DNA of 41,531 bases, taken from assembly GCA_023511485.1 (NCBI GenBank), contig JAIMBH010000021.1:1-41531 (forward strand), written 5' to 3'. The stretch is from Bacillota bacterium (lineage in GTDB: Bacteria > Actinomycetota > Aquicultoria > Aquicultorales > Aquicultoraceae). The position numbers were made by a program, and so were the translations under genes. The notes below the pieces were generated by a model. It had not been told where the DNA came from. It did no database searches and saw only the letters and a list, made by a program, of their open reading frames with translations. Of this stretch, positions 1 through 8,464 are shown piece after piece. Numbering within the stretch: the first letter of the stretch is position 1; each line of letters starts with the position of its first letter.

Positions 1-207
1 AAGTGATACACTTGTCGACACACTTTTATAGCACGATGTATTTCATGTTGGCCCAAATTAATTATTTGAATTGAGCGGTAAGTCCGGCGTAGATTGTTCT
101 AGATGTTCCCCTCCATCTGGTGGGCCATAGTCTAGGCGCAACAAATCTACGGGGCACGCTCTTTTTTAATGCCTGTATATGCTTAAAAAGCATTATCCTT
201 TTTCTTC
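1..207. other. Unassigned left edge
   Basis: I see no gene I can defend here. On the minus strand one frame stays open from about 175 down to a stop near 65 without a recognisable domain. It could be the tail of a decayed neighbour of the DUF3800 gene. No hairpin with a T-tract is evident. Confidence 0.3.
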
Positions 208-755
208 TTACAAATATTTGGTCTCAAATTTAATCTTGTCCTTAAACACATCGTACCAAGCGGTGTTTTGCCTTTCATATTTTTCAAAGATGCCCCAACA
301 AAACATATCCACCGCCTGAAGGCCTTCCGATTCATGTGACGACCAATGATATATATCGAGTGGAACTTTTGGATCAAGACGGGCTTCAAGCTGCCGCCTA
401 ATATAATCATTAAATTCAACTATTTCTCGTTTTCCTTTTGACTTATCGATGACCAATTGAACTCTAGTACATGCATCTTCAAGCAGAATTTTATCAAGTA
501 TTAACCAAGCAATATAATTGTAAACCCTTGATTTATTTTGTGCTAGATAATCGTATTAAGCTCCTCAACCAGCCTTTTTCTTTTACCAGGCGGATTTAGC
601 TTGCGCTTCAGTGTTGCTTTAACAGCTTTCTTAATAAACCTATTGTTTTTTATACCTTCCGTAGCTAATATCGTAACGGTGAAAAACCTGGACGGATTCT
701 TGTTTATAAAATCAAATCCAAGATCACCGCTTTCATCTAAATACAAGTACCACAT
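208..755 (-). pseudogene. DUF3800 family protein, frameshifted
   Basis: The first part (755 down to about 560) begins MWYLYLDESGDLGF, the N-terminal signature of DUF3800, an RNase H-like fold with Asp/Glu near the start. It stops at 543-545. A second frame is open from about 555 and carries the rest of the domain: NKSRVYNYIAWLILDKIL, then VIDKSKGKREI, then the C-terminal ESEGLQAVDMFCWGIF motif. The two parts are out of frame, with a probable small deletion at 545-560. The gene starts 19 nt after the SNF2 helicase stops, so the two were probably co-transcribed. DUF3800 proteins are common in defence islands and mobile elements; their activity is not well defined. The break could be real decay or a sequencing error. 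Confidence 0.75.
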
Positions 756-774
756 TTACTCTATCCTAAAGTAT

Positions 775-3700
775 TTAAACTATCCTAAAGGCTGCTTTTA
801 ATATAAGCTCTTCTTCTAAGTTAAATTTTAGCTTATTTTCCAGTTCTTTTAATTTTTTGTCTTTTTCCTCAAAAGAGCGCAAGTTTTCCTGGTCGCGTTT
901 GGACAAAAGTTTGCGGTATTCTTTTTCAAGTTTGTAAACCGTATCTCGTAACTGCATTCGCTCTTCATGCGTGTTTGCCCTTGATAATTTTCTTTTGGCT
1001 TCATTCCACTCGCGCTTTTTTCTGTCAACTTTATCCTCTAATTCCATCAGGCTCTCTTCAGTATATAAGTCTAAGCGCTCTCTTTCCTGGTCATAGTATT
1101 CTTCGTTTATGATTTTTAATTGATTAGAAAGCGTCTCTTTTTCTTGTCTATAGGTGTTTTGTAAAACTTCAAAAGCTTGCCTCTCAACTGTGCTAACAAA
1201 GCCGTTTTCTGTTAAAGTCACTGTTAAAAGTTTTTCAGTTTGCTCTGCTGTCAGCGGCAACCACTGGCTGCCAAAGCCTACAACAGCAACTGGAAGCAAA
1301 TACTCAATAGTTTCAATGCCATTAAATGTAATCTTATAGACAAACAGATAACCGCTGCAGCCGCAGAAATCATTAAGCATACTAATGCGGTGTCCGCCAG
1401 ATGTATATTCAAATGTTAAGGAATAGACTTGTGAAATTTTATCTTTTTTAATTGATTTGATTATATCTTCAACAAGCGGATGATATAGGTGTAGCCTTAC
1501 GATGCCCTGATCGCGCTCACTTTGTTCAAGCGGCCGAAAACTAACTTTTCTGCCAATTATGGAATCACCAAAACGGATTTGCAGATCAAACGGCAAAGCT
1601 TTTACCAGATAAATGTTCTCATCATCGGTTTTTTCCAGGTAATCATCTAAAGTTTCTAGAACAATCGTTTTTAGAGCTTTATCAATTTCTGATAGCTCCA
1701 CTCGTAGCTGTTCATCCCTTAGCTTTAATTTATTTCTTACCTCATCATCATAGTGTTCCATTACTAATTGGCGAGTTTGAAGTAAGCGATCATTTATTTG
1801 CACCTCAAGTTCTTTTTGCAGGTCATCAAAAGCTCTTTGGATATCCTCTGGCTCACGGCACGTTTGGTAAATTTCCAATATTCTTTTTTCAAAGTCAATG
1901 CCCGAGCCAAGCGCACCTAATATCTCATCTGATGAACCGAAAAGACCATCAAAAAGCTTTAGTTTTTTAGATAAAAGGTCGTAGAGGCGCTCATCGGCTG
2001 CGTTTTTACGGTTTACAAAATTAACTACTACAACATCGAATCTTTGGCCGTAGCGATGGCATCTTCCTATGCGCTGCTCAATCCTTTGCGGATTCCAGGG
2101 TAGGTCGTAGTTAACAACAATGTTGCAAAATTGCAAGTTAAGCCCCTCTGCACCAGCCTCAGTAGCAATAAAAATCTTTTTATTGGTTTGAAAGTCATAT
2201 ACCAGAGCTTGACGAATATTTGTTGAGCGGTTGCCACTTTTAGCAAGTTCAGGAAACTCTCTTGCCCACTCGCTATAGGCTCGGTTAGCTTCTTTATGGT
2301 CATTTGATCCATTAAATAATACAATCTGGCCTTCATATCCATTTGCAGAGAGAAGGTCGTATAAGTAATTTTGGGTGCGCCTTGATTCTGTAAAAATAAC
2401 AACCTTTTGAGGCCAGTCTTTTTTCTCAGCCTCAGAAAATATATTATTTAGCGCTCTAACTAGAGCTTCACCTTTGGCATTTTTGGAAATTTTTATGGCT
2501 AGATTATAATATCTTTCAAGCTCTGCTATTTCAGCCATTAAAGCCTTTTCGGTAATCTCTTCTTGGATAGCTTTATTTTCTCCCAATCGGCTTGTTTCTT
2601 GTTGTTCTATATCTTGAGAATCTTCAATCTCTTCTGTATCCTCTACTTCTTCTATCTCTTCGATGTAAGCATCGTCTATATCTTGTTTTATGTCTTCGGG
2701 GATTGTTATTGTTTGTTTAAGCCTTTGGCCTTCTCTTATTAAGCTTAGCTTTCTCTCAAGCTGCGCAATGAGGCTTTTTAATGTTGCTGCAATTGCAAAA
2801 GATGAGCTTGCAAGTATTTTGCGGTATATCAATATCATTAAAGCTCTTTGCTTGGTTTCAACTGCTAAAATATCATCACGCGCTAAATAATCGGATACAA
2901 ATTCATAGAGCTGCCACTCGTCATCGTTCGGCTCAAAATCAACCGTTATTCCTGCTCTTGCAGTGTATGGGACATATTCTCTTACTTGTCTTCTTAAACT
3001 TCGTGTAATAATTCCACCGGTTACATGGCCTGTCTTAGGATTTATTCTACCAATAAGCCTATCTCTGAGTTCTTCCAAGTTATAGACAAGCTCTTGTTCA
3101 TCAGGCGATATAAATTTTCTTTTAAATGAGTAATTGGTTCCTAGCGCTTGTTCATCAATAAAACTTACTAGACCAAAGAGTTCCATTAAATTATTCTGAA
3201 GCGGTGTTGCGGTTAGCAATACTTTGCCTTTTATATTTGGGCCAGATATTGCTTCCCTTATACGCTTTGCTACTTTGTTATCCGCCTTCCATACATTTCG
3301 CAGTCGATGCGCTTCATCGATGATAACCAGGTCCCAATGTGTACTTTTTATTTCCACCGCTTTCCTATAGCCAAAATCAAGAGATGCAATAAATATACCT
3401 TCATCGGCTAATGGATTTTTTCTTCCGGCTGAGGCTAAAACATTAAAGGTTTGCCCATCTATTATGCGCGAAGGTAAATCAAAATGGTTTAATAATTCTG
3501 CTTCCCATTGTTTTCTAATCGATGCAGGACAGAGAATAAGAATTTTTCGTTTTCCCTCACACCAAAGCTGGTTGATTATAAGGCCAGCTTCGATGGTCTT
3601 GCCGAGCCCAACTTCATCGGCTAAAATAGCTCCTCTAGATAAAGGGCTTTTAAACGCAAAAATTGAAGCTTCTATCTGATGTGGATTTAAATCAACAGTA

Positions 3701-3822
3701 GCTCTACCCAAGCTTTGATTAAGTTTGGAAGAGTCACTGCTTGCCTTTCGTAAAGTAAGCTTTTCAGAAAGAAGGCGTGATTTAAAGCTCGCTGTACTTA
3801 ATCTTTGTTCTTTTATTGCCAT
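775..3822 (-). CDS. SNF2/RapA-like superfamily 2 helicase
   Basis: 1015-residue SWI2/SNF2-type DNA translocase. Walker A DEVGLGKT is at about residues 69-76, DEAH at 169-172 and motif III TATPLQNN at 204-211. The helicase C domain includes TEAGAEGLNLQ (about 554-564) and motif VI IEQRIGRCHRYGQ (581-593). A strongly acidic insert (about 379-411, Glu/Asp/Ile-rich) separates the lobes. The C-terminal third ends in a long Lys/Glu-rich coiled coil (about 880-990). ATG 3822 has AGAGG a few bases upstream. Proteins of this shape occur as stand-alone helicases in defence islands, for example the SNF2 helicases of DISARM-like loci. No methyltransferase or phospholipase-D partner is visible here, so membership of a named system is not supported. 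The DUF3800 gene follows immediately. Confidence 0.88.
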   Translation of the reverse strand: MAIKEQRLSTASFKSRLLSEKLTLRKASSDSSKLNQSLGRATVDLNPHQIEASIFAFKSPLSRGAILADEVGLGKTIEAGLIINQLWCEGKRKILILCPASIRKQWEAELLNHFDLPSRIIDGQTFNVLASAGRKNPLADEGIFIASLDFGYRKAVEIKSTHWDLVIIDEAHRLRNVWKADNKVAKRIREAISGPNIKGKVLLTATPLQNNLMELFGLVSFIDEQALGTNYSFKRKFISPDEQELVYNLEELRDRLIGRINPKTGHVTGGIITRSLRRQVREYVPYTARAGITVDFEPNDDEWQLYEFVSDYLARDDILAVETKQRALMILIYRKILASSSFAIAATLKSLIAQLERKLSLIREGQRLKQTITIPEDIKQDIDDAYIEEIEEVEDTEEIEDSQDIEQQETSRLGENKAIQEEITEKALMAEIAELERYYNLAIKISKNAKGEALVRALNNIFSEAEKKDWPQKVVIFTESRRTQNYLYDLLSANGYEGQIVLFNGSNDHKEANRAYSEWAREFPELAKSGNRSTNIRQALVYDFQTNKKIFIATEAGAEGLNLQFCNIVVNYDLPWNPQRIEQRIGRCHRYGQRFDVVVVNFVNRKNAADERLYDLLSKKLKLFDGLFGSSDEILGALGSGIDFEKRILEIYQTCREPEDIQRAFDDLQKELEVQINDRLLQTRQLVMEHYDDEVRNKLKLRDEQLRVELSEIDKALKTIVLETLDDYLEKTDDENIYLVKALPFDLQIRFGDSIIGRKVSFRPLEQSERDQGIVRLHLYHPLVEDIIKSIKKDKISQVYSLTFEYTSGGHRISMLNDFCGCSGYLFVYKITFNGIETIEYLLPVAVVGFGSQWLPLTAEQTEKLLTVTLTENGFVSTVERQAFEVLQNTYRQEKETLSNQLKIINEEYYDQERERLDLYTEESLMELEDKVDRKKREWNEAKRKLSRANTHEERMQLRDTVYKLEKEYRKLLSKRDQENLRSFEEKDKKLKELENKLKFNLEEELILKAAFRIV

Positions 3823-4168
3823 TTAACCTCTTAATTGGCTAGGTAGCTAGATTATTTTAAGCCTTCTGTTGTTTTACTACACTATTATATAATAAGCGAT
3901 TATATATAATAATAGGCGATTATGGAAAGGTTGAGCGTTTCATGGCTGAGGACGCGCTTCTATATAGTCCATATAATCAGGATTTTTAAAATCTGTGGTA
4001 TCAAGCACTATAACCTGCGAGGCCAAGCATTATAATCGCCAAACATAAAACATCAAACATTTTAACCGCCCGGCAGCTCAACAATTTGACAAGCGGGCAT
4101 TTCTTCTAATCAAAAGAAAATTGAGAATATTAAGCAAAGTCTCGGCAGTTGGGGCGTTGACATTGCCA
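3823..4168. other. AT-rich intergenic region, no gene seen
   Basis: About 350 bp between the helicase and the DUF262 gene. The part next to the helicase start (about 3885-3925) is a run of TATA/ATTA-rich sequence, including two copies of a TAGGCGATTAT/AAGCGATTAT motif. It probably holds the helicase promoter (a TATATAAT-like -10 on the minus strand). The rest has imperfect repeats of AAGCAxTATAA near 4002 and 4026 and no convincing open frame. Confidence 0.35.
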
Positions 4169-5965
4169 TCAAAGCACCTCGAACCAGCTCTTGATCTTCT
4201 GAGCCATTAGCCTGCGGCGTTGCTCAAGGAAGTCATCGTAAGAAGAAATATTGCCATCCAGCATAGTCTCCGGCAGACAGTGCATACGCAGGTTTTCTCG
4301 CATCTGCTCTTCTTCTGTTATCCCGCCATATCGCTTCTTGCCGCCTCGGCTCTGCTCAGCAAGTTCGGCAAAATATTGCTCAGGTGCTTTATCACCGATG
4401 GCGATATTGATCTCGCTTTGTGCAAGCACAAAATTGGCAATCTGGTTGTAGCGGCCACGTGAAAGCCCTTGCTTTTTTAGATAGTTCCGCGGGTAGATGT
4501 GATGCACATCGCTATGGTTTAAGAGCAAATCCCGTACCGTGATATCCCGCGAGAGAAAGCCTTTGTCTCCAAGTTTAACCTGTGCTGCCTGATACGCAAT
4601 AAAGTATGGGCTGATTGAGGAAGAGGTATCCATCTGCTGGGGCAGAAGCCCAGTCCAAAAACTCTCCGGCAGTTCGGACTCAATAACGGCATTTGAGTAT
4701 GCTGCAAGCCCGTGGGCTTCAATCTGGCGGATATCAACATCAAAGACCGTCTCAGGATTTCCAGCATAGCGACCAGTTAGTATCGACATGGCATACCAGC
4801 GCCTTACCAGCCGTTCTATTTCATCTGCAGGCATACCTTCGGCACGACCACGCAGATATATGATATAGGCAAAATTAACTGCGTTCCTGCTCCCTATAAG
4901 ATTGCTTGTAATAAAACCGGCTGAGCGCAATATCATGGTAAAGCGTTCAAAATGTGTCTGGTTTATAAAAGCAATGATCCCTTTTTTAAGACGCGAAAAA
5001 GACTCCTCGGCAATGGATTCCTCGTACTGCTTTGTCTCAAAATTGCGGCCTGAGAGCAGCGCAACGAGATCTTGGAGCTTGCCCCGCTTGAACTCCGGTG
5101 TGAAGGCTACGCGCAACATATCGGTGTATGTGGGATCGTAGATATCGTCGTTTACATCTTTTAGCCAGCGCATCATCGAGAAGAATTCTGAGGCCGCAAA
5201 CCTCGTATCAATCTTCTCTATGCGCGCCAAGAATTCTGGTTCGACAGCACAGTGGCAGAAATAGTCAATGGCCTTGCGAAGTAAATTACCGCCATATTTT
5301 TCATTAACTGCAATCTTTGACATAGCAAAATCAGCTTGCGAAAGTTCAACACCAGCAGAATTAACGCGAATAAAGATCTCAGTAACCGTCTCGATGTCAA
5401 GATCGTCGTGAAGCTCGATTATCCCGACGTGGTTGTAGATGATTTTGCGCAGCCTTTCAAGCACACGGGAGATATATCTTCGATCGGTGCCTGGATTTCT
5501 CTCGGCATATAAGTCCGTTAACTCGCTAATGCTTGCATCCGGTGAGAATACGTCTGCAATGTCGTTTATCCAAGCTACGTCTTTTTGGATTGCCGGGTTT
5601 GAAACCTCAAACCTCTCTTCAATGGGATTGAACGCAATTTTTATGCGCACGGTGGAGTAATCTTTAGCAAGAACCTCTTTCCCAAGGAGCGCAGCCATAA
5701 GAGCTGTGACTCGTTGTTGGCCATCAATTAAGATGCGCTTTCCAGCTGATGTAGTGCCATCTTTAAGTTTTACTGTAGGATTTCGCCAAGCTATTAGATA
5801 ACCTACCGGATAGCCCTGGTAAAGCGAATCAAGAAAATTCCTAATTTTGGTTGCGTTCCATACAAAGGGGCGTTGTATCTCTGGTATGGCAATCTCGCCT
5901 GATTTGACCCAGGTTAATATTGTTTCTATTGGATGAGGAGTTACGGAATAGCGCTGCGTAGACAA
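4169..5965 (-). CDS. DUF262/DUF1524 (GmrSD-like) nuclease
   Basis: 598 residues. The N-terminal DUF262 domain (ParB-like fold, nucleotide-dependent) shows [10 protein letters not shown] at 27-36 and the family signature DGQQR at 81-85. The C-terminal part carries an HNH-like DUF1524 motif, [11 protein letters not shown] at about 486-496, with conserved Asn residues near 511 and 520. This is the single-chain layout of GmrSD-type modification-dependent restriction enzymes, which cut DNA carrying glucosylated or otherwise modified cytosines, and of the related BrxU; the substrate here is unknown. TTG at 5965 is chosen as start because GGAGGT lies about 7 nt upstream; no ATG fits as well. It is transcribed on its own, toward the helicase, and a decayed relative lies just upstream (6183-6345). 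Confidence 0.85.
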   Translation of the reverse strand: MSTQRYSVTPHPIETILTWVKSGEIAIPEIQRPFVWNATKIRNFLDSLYQGYPVGYLIAWRNPTVKLKDGTTSAGKRILIDGQQRVTALMAALLGKEVLAKDYSTVRIKIAFNPIEERFEVSNPAIQKDVAWINDIADVFSPDASISELTDLYAERNPGTDRRYISRVLERLRKIIYNHVGIIELHDDLDIETVTEIFIRVNSAGVELSQADFAMSKIAVNEKYGGNLLRKAIDYFCHCAVEPEFLARIEKIDTRFAASEFFSMMRWLKDVNDDIYDPTYTDMLRVAFTPEFKRGKLQDLVALLSGRNFETKQYEESIAEESFSRLKKGIIAFINQTHFERFTMILRSAGFITSNLIGSRNAVNFAYIIYLRGRAEGMPADEIERLVRRWYAMSILTGRYAGNPETVFDVDIRQIEAHGLAAYSNAVIESELPESFWTGLLPQQMDTSSSISPYFIAYQAAQVKLGDKGFLSRDITVRDLLLNHSDVHHIYPRNYLKKQGLSRGRYNQIANFVLAQSEINIAIGDKAPEQYFAELAEQSRGGKKRYGGITEEEQMRENLRMHCLPETMLDGNISSYDDFLEQRRRLMAQKIKSWFEVL

Positions 5966-6182
5966 TAGTTAAACCTCCATGTTTTTGAAGTTTTTGTATA
6001 GTTATTACCGCAATACTTTGATAATAGCGCTTAAGTTACTAAGTGGCGCTTAAGCCTATTTTTATTCCTAATTTTACGTAAGCAATAGACATTAAGTAAA
6101 TAGTGATTAAACGCATGATTTTTTTAATTATTGTACATGAGAAGGGGAAGAGGGGTTAACCTGGTAGACGAGGAGACGTTTG
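5966..6182. promoter_or_regulatory. Upstream region of the DUF262 gene
   Basis: AT-rich leader that must contain the minus-strand promoter of the DUF262 gene, with a GGAGGT ribosome-binding site at about 5973-5978. No clear -35/-10 pair stands out. No gene is seen. Confidence 0.3.
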
Positions 6183-6345
6183 TGATCTTCTGAGCCATTA
6201 TTTTAGCACAAAGTCGGCAATCTAGTTGTAGCACTCAAGTGAGAGTCCTTGGCTTTTTAGGTAGTTACGCGAATAGGTATGATGGCGGACATCATATCGA
6301 AGGTTGTCTCGGGGCTTCCATCATAGAGCCCTGTTGGTATTAAAG
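6183..6345 (-). pseudogene. Decayed fragment of a second DUF262 gene
   Basis: Three short blocks line up in order with the 3' half of the intact DUF262 gene. 6183-6199 matches about 4192-4208 (TGATCTTCTGAGCCATTA). About 6203-6283 matches about 4418-4500 (the [11 protein letters not shown] and NQIANFVLA region). About 6284-6345 matches about 4724-4785. Between the blocks, roughly 210 and 220 bp of the intact gene are missing. Identity is clearly below 100 percent, so this is an old paralogue or earlier duplicate with internal deletions rather than a recent copy. It encodes no usable protein. Confidence 0.75.
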
Positions 6346-6392
6346 CAAGGGTTGGTAAATTCACCGCTAAAGCAAGAGATGAACAAACCATG

Positions 6393-7130
6393 CTAATTCA
6401 TCTTTAAATATCGCTTTATATCGATAATATCGATTGCATTTTTCTCAATGGCTACAGTATTTTCCCTGATTGCAATGGCATGTTTCTCTATATCAGCGGT
6501 GTTTTTATCACATTTATCTTCCACACGATCCATTCGACTAATAAAAGCAGCTCTTTCCACATCAAGTCGGCGTAAATAGACAAGTACTTCATCAAATCTA
6601 GTTATCATTTCATCACGTAAGGAGCCGATTTCTGCTTTAAACTCGTGCCTTATCTCGATAAACTGTTGATCGTGATCCAATAGCTTTCTAACAATTACAT
6701 CAAACCGTTCATCATGTTCGTCTAATCTCTTATCGATTGAGTCAAATCGCCTGTCATGTGCATCAAGCTTCTTCTCAATTGAGTCGAGCCGTTTGTCATG
6801 TTCATCAAGCTTCTTCTCAATTGAGTCGAGCCGTTTGTCATGCCCGGCTAGCATCTTACTGTGCTCGGCCAACTGCTCACTCTGCTTGATCTGTTCTTCT
6901 CTAATCGACTTTAGCTGTGTGCTATGATCAGCCAGTATCTCTCCATGCTTGGCTAATATCTCGCTATGCTTGGCTAATGTCTCGCTATGTTCGGCTAATG
7001 TCTCGCTATGCTTGGCTAATGTCTCGCTATGCTTGGCTAACTGCCCTCTAATCGATTTTAGCTGCTCGCTGTGGTCAGCCAGTATCTCTCCATGTTCAGT
7101 TAATTTCTCAATGATTATATTCTCAGCCAT
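6393..7130 (-). CDS. Heptad-repeat coiled-coil protein
   Basis: 245 residues, almost entirely coiled coil. The N-terminal half is built from heptads of the form L-A-K/E-H-S-E-T/I, followed by an H-D-K-R-L-D-S-I-E-K-K-L-D-E/A 14-residue unit repeated three to four times, then a more regular helical C-terminus ending in IKRYLKMN. No signal peptide, membrane segment or catalytic motif is visible. The DNA shows the same periodicity: five 21-bp units at about 6939-7043 and two near-identical 42-bp units at 6761-6844. ATG 7130 has no good Shine-Dalgarno sequence. Function is unknown; it may be a scaffold or oligomerisation protein. Repeat number may vary between strains. Confidence 0.75.
   Translation of the reverse strand: MAENIIIEKLTEHGEILADHSEQLKSIRGQLAKHSETLAKHSETLAEHSETLAKHSEILAKHGEILADHSTQLKSIREEQIKQSEQLAEHSKMLAGHDKRLDSIEKKLDEHDKRLDSIEKKLDAHDRRFDSIDKRLDEHDERFDVIVRKLLDHDQQFIEIRHEFKAEIGSLRDEMITRFDEVLVYLRRLDVERAAFISRMDRVEDKCDKNTADIEKHAIAIRENTVAIEKNAIDIIDIKRYLKMN
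6761..6844. repeat. 42-bp direct repeat, two units
   Basis: Two back-to-back, near-identical 42-bp units (6761-6802 and 6803-6844) inside the coiled-coil gene. Each encodes one 14-residue H-D-K-R-L-D-S-I-E-K-K-L-D-E unit. Confidence 0.9.
6939..7043. repeat. 21-bp tandem repeat, about five units
   Basis: Consecutive units of the form CTCGCTATGCTTGGCTAATG, 21 bp each with one or two substitutions. They encode the LAKHSET heptads of the coiled-coil protein. The period is an exact multiple of three, so unit gain or loss keeps the frame. Confidence 0.9.
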
Positions 7131-7254
7131 AGTTTAATAATACCTTAGATGGTAAAGTTGTCAATTGATTTGTGCAAGTGCACAAACAGCTTATTTAATC
7201 TTTATGCTATCTTCTTACCCCTCTTCTTGCCCAAAAACTCATCTATATCTATAT

Positions 7255-7431
7255 GGTGACAGGCACCGGGCAAGCTAGCTACCTGCTGTTTTAGAGTAGT
7301 GTTACCAAAAAAGTGTGCGATTGTGAACACTTTGTATATCCTAGCGGGCTATTCATATTTCACAATCGCACACTTTTTAAGCTAGGGCAAGCTATATTGC
7401 CTGGTAGATAAACTGCCCGGTGCCTGTCACC
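7255..7431. mobile_element. 177-bp REPIN/MITE-like element, copy 1
   Basis: Bounded by 18-bp perfect terminal inverted repeats, GGTGACAGGCACCGGGCA at the left and its complement at the right. A second inverted repeat of 20 bp (AAAAAGTGTGCGATTGTGAA, 7308-7327, with its complement at 7359-7378) surrounds a 31-nt loop. It codes for nothing. The outer ends and inner arms are shared with copy 2 (11040) and with the transposase-bearing element at 29652. The 7 bp following the right end (GGCTGAA) are the same as at copy 2. It lies directly before the truncated HEPN-like gene fragment. Confidence 0.88.
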
Positions 7432-7436
7432 GGCTG

Positions 7437-7652
7437 AAGAAAGTTATGGAGCTTGCCATAGGTAAAAAGGTCTCCGACATTAACCCAATCGTCTATAAGA
7501 GTTGGGTAAAAAACGTTGCTCAGAAAAGAAACCGTATAGTCCATCATGGCGAATCGGCAACCAGACAAGAAGCCATAGAGGCTATTGGAACGGCATTTGA
7601 TTTTGTATGGCTTCTGCTCGAGCTCGTTAATAAGATACCATTACATTATTAA
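7437..7652 (+). pseudogene. 3' fragment of the zinc-ribbon/HEPN-like gene
   Basis: From 7437 to about 7645 this is nearly identical to 12635-12837, the last third of the intact gene at 11954-12850, in the same frame, with a handful of substitutions (for example GTC for ATC, CAG for GAA). The zinc ribbon and middle of the protein are absent. The match begins immediately after the right flank of the 177-bp element. An ATG at 7446 would allow a 68-residue protein that keeps the R-N-R-I-V-H motif, so residual expression cannot be excluded, but no good ribosome-binding site precedes it. Confidence 0.85.
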
Positions 7653-7807
7653 AGAACGCGTTATTACTTATATTAACGTGCGTATTATATCCCTTCTTCG
7701 TCCCCTCCAATACGCCCTCCAATACTCCCCTCCAATATGCCATCCAGTACTAAATATTGTTTGCAGCAAAAGGGTAAATACACCTCAAGGAGAGGGAGGT
7801 TCTCTAT

Positions 7808-8344
7808 ATGCCGCCAGTTGATCAGTTAATGTCAGAGCACAGACTTATTGAACGAATGATAAGACAACTCAAGCGCGAGCTCTCAAGAATAGAAACAACT
7901 CGAAAGGTAGAGCAAAGTTTTATAGATATTACTATTGATTTTTTTAGGGTTTATACCGATTTTATGCACCATGGCAAAGAAGAGCACATTCTTTTTGGTG
8001 AGCTAGATGTAAAACCGCTCTTGCCTGAACACAGGATTATGATGGAGGAGCTGTTGCAGGAACATGTCTACGTCCGAAAAGTGGTTAAAGACCTCCTAGA
8101 GGCCAAGGAGCGATACGAGCAAAAAAACGATAGATCTTTAATAGATATTATTAGGACTATGCATATACTTAGCTCATTTTATCCTGCGCATATCGAGAAA
8201 GAAAATAGACACTTCTTTCCCCTGTCGATGGAATATTTCAGCCAAAATGAGCGCAATCAGATGCTAGAAGCCTTTTATAAATTCGACAGTCGCCTAATCC
8301 ACGAACTTTACAATGAAAAGATTTCAAAGCTTGAGCGAAAATAG
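7808..8344 (+). CDS. Hemerythrin-like HHE domain protein
   Basis: 178 residues, a four-helix HHE/hemerythrin-like domain. Candidate di-iron ligands are H11, H54/H55 with E58/E59 and H60 (FMHHGKEEH), H86, H128 and H135 with E130 (HIEKENRHFF). Such proteins bind oxygen, nitric oxide or iron, and in anaerobes often serve oxygen or NO sensing or protection. ATG 7808 follows a strong AAGGAGAGGGAGG run. There is no signal peptide, so it is cytoplasmic. It precedes the PAS-SpoIIE gene by 120 bp; a shared redox-sensing role is possible but only inferred. Confidence 0.88.
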   Translation: MPPVDQLMSEHRLIERMIRQLKRELSRIETTRKVEQSFIDITIDFFRVYTDFMHHGKEEHILFGELDVKPLLPEHRIMMEELLQEHVYVRKVVKDLLEAKERYEQKNDRSLIDIIRTMHILSSFYPAHIEKENRHFFPLSMEYFSQNERNQMLEAFYKFDSRLIHELYNEKISKLERK

Positions 8345-8464
8345 CATAATTTATACTTTATCCCTTTTGGAAGCAATGTGAATTATATAGTGCTATAGAG
8401 AACTGCAAAATGCGAGCATTTTGGGAATAATTAAGCAGTAAATACTTTGAAGGAGTCCATAAAG

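Noticed and set aside
2067-2402. Internal minus-strand frame within the helicase
   Set aside because: Out-of-frame shadow; the helicase frame carries all family motifs.
6939-7043. 21-bp repeats as a CRISPR array
   Set aside because: Units are contiguous without spacers and lie in frame within a coding gene.
7446-7652. 68-residue frame as an independent antitoxin-like gene
   Set aside because: It is a near-exact copy of the end of the gene at 11954 and lacks its own ribosome-binding site.
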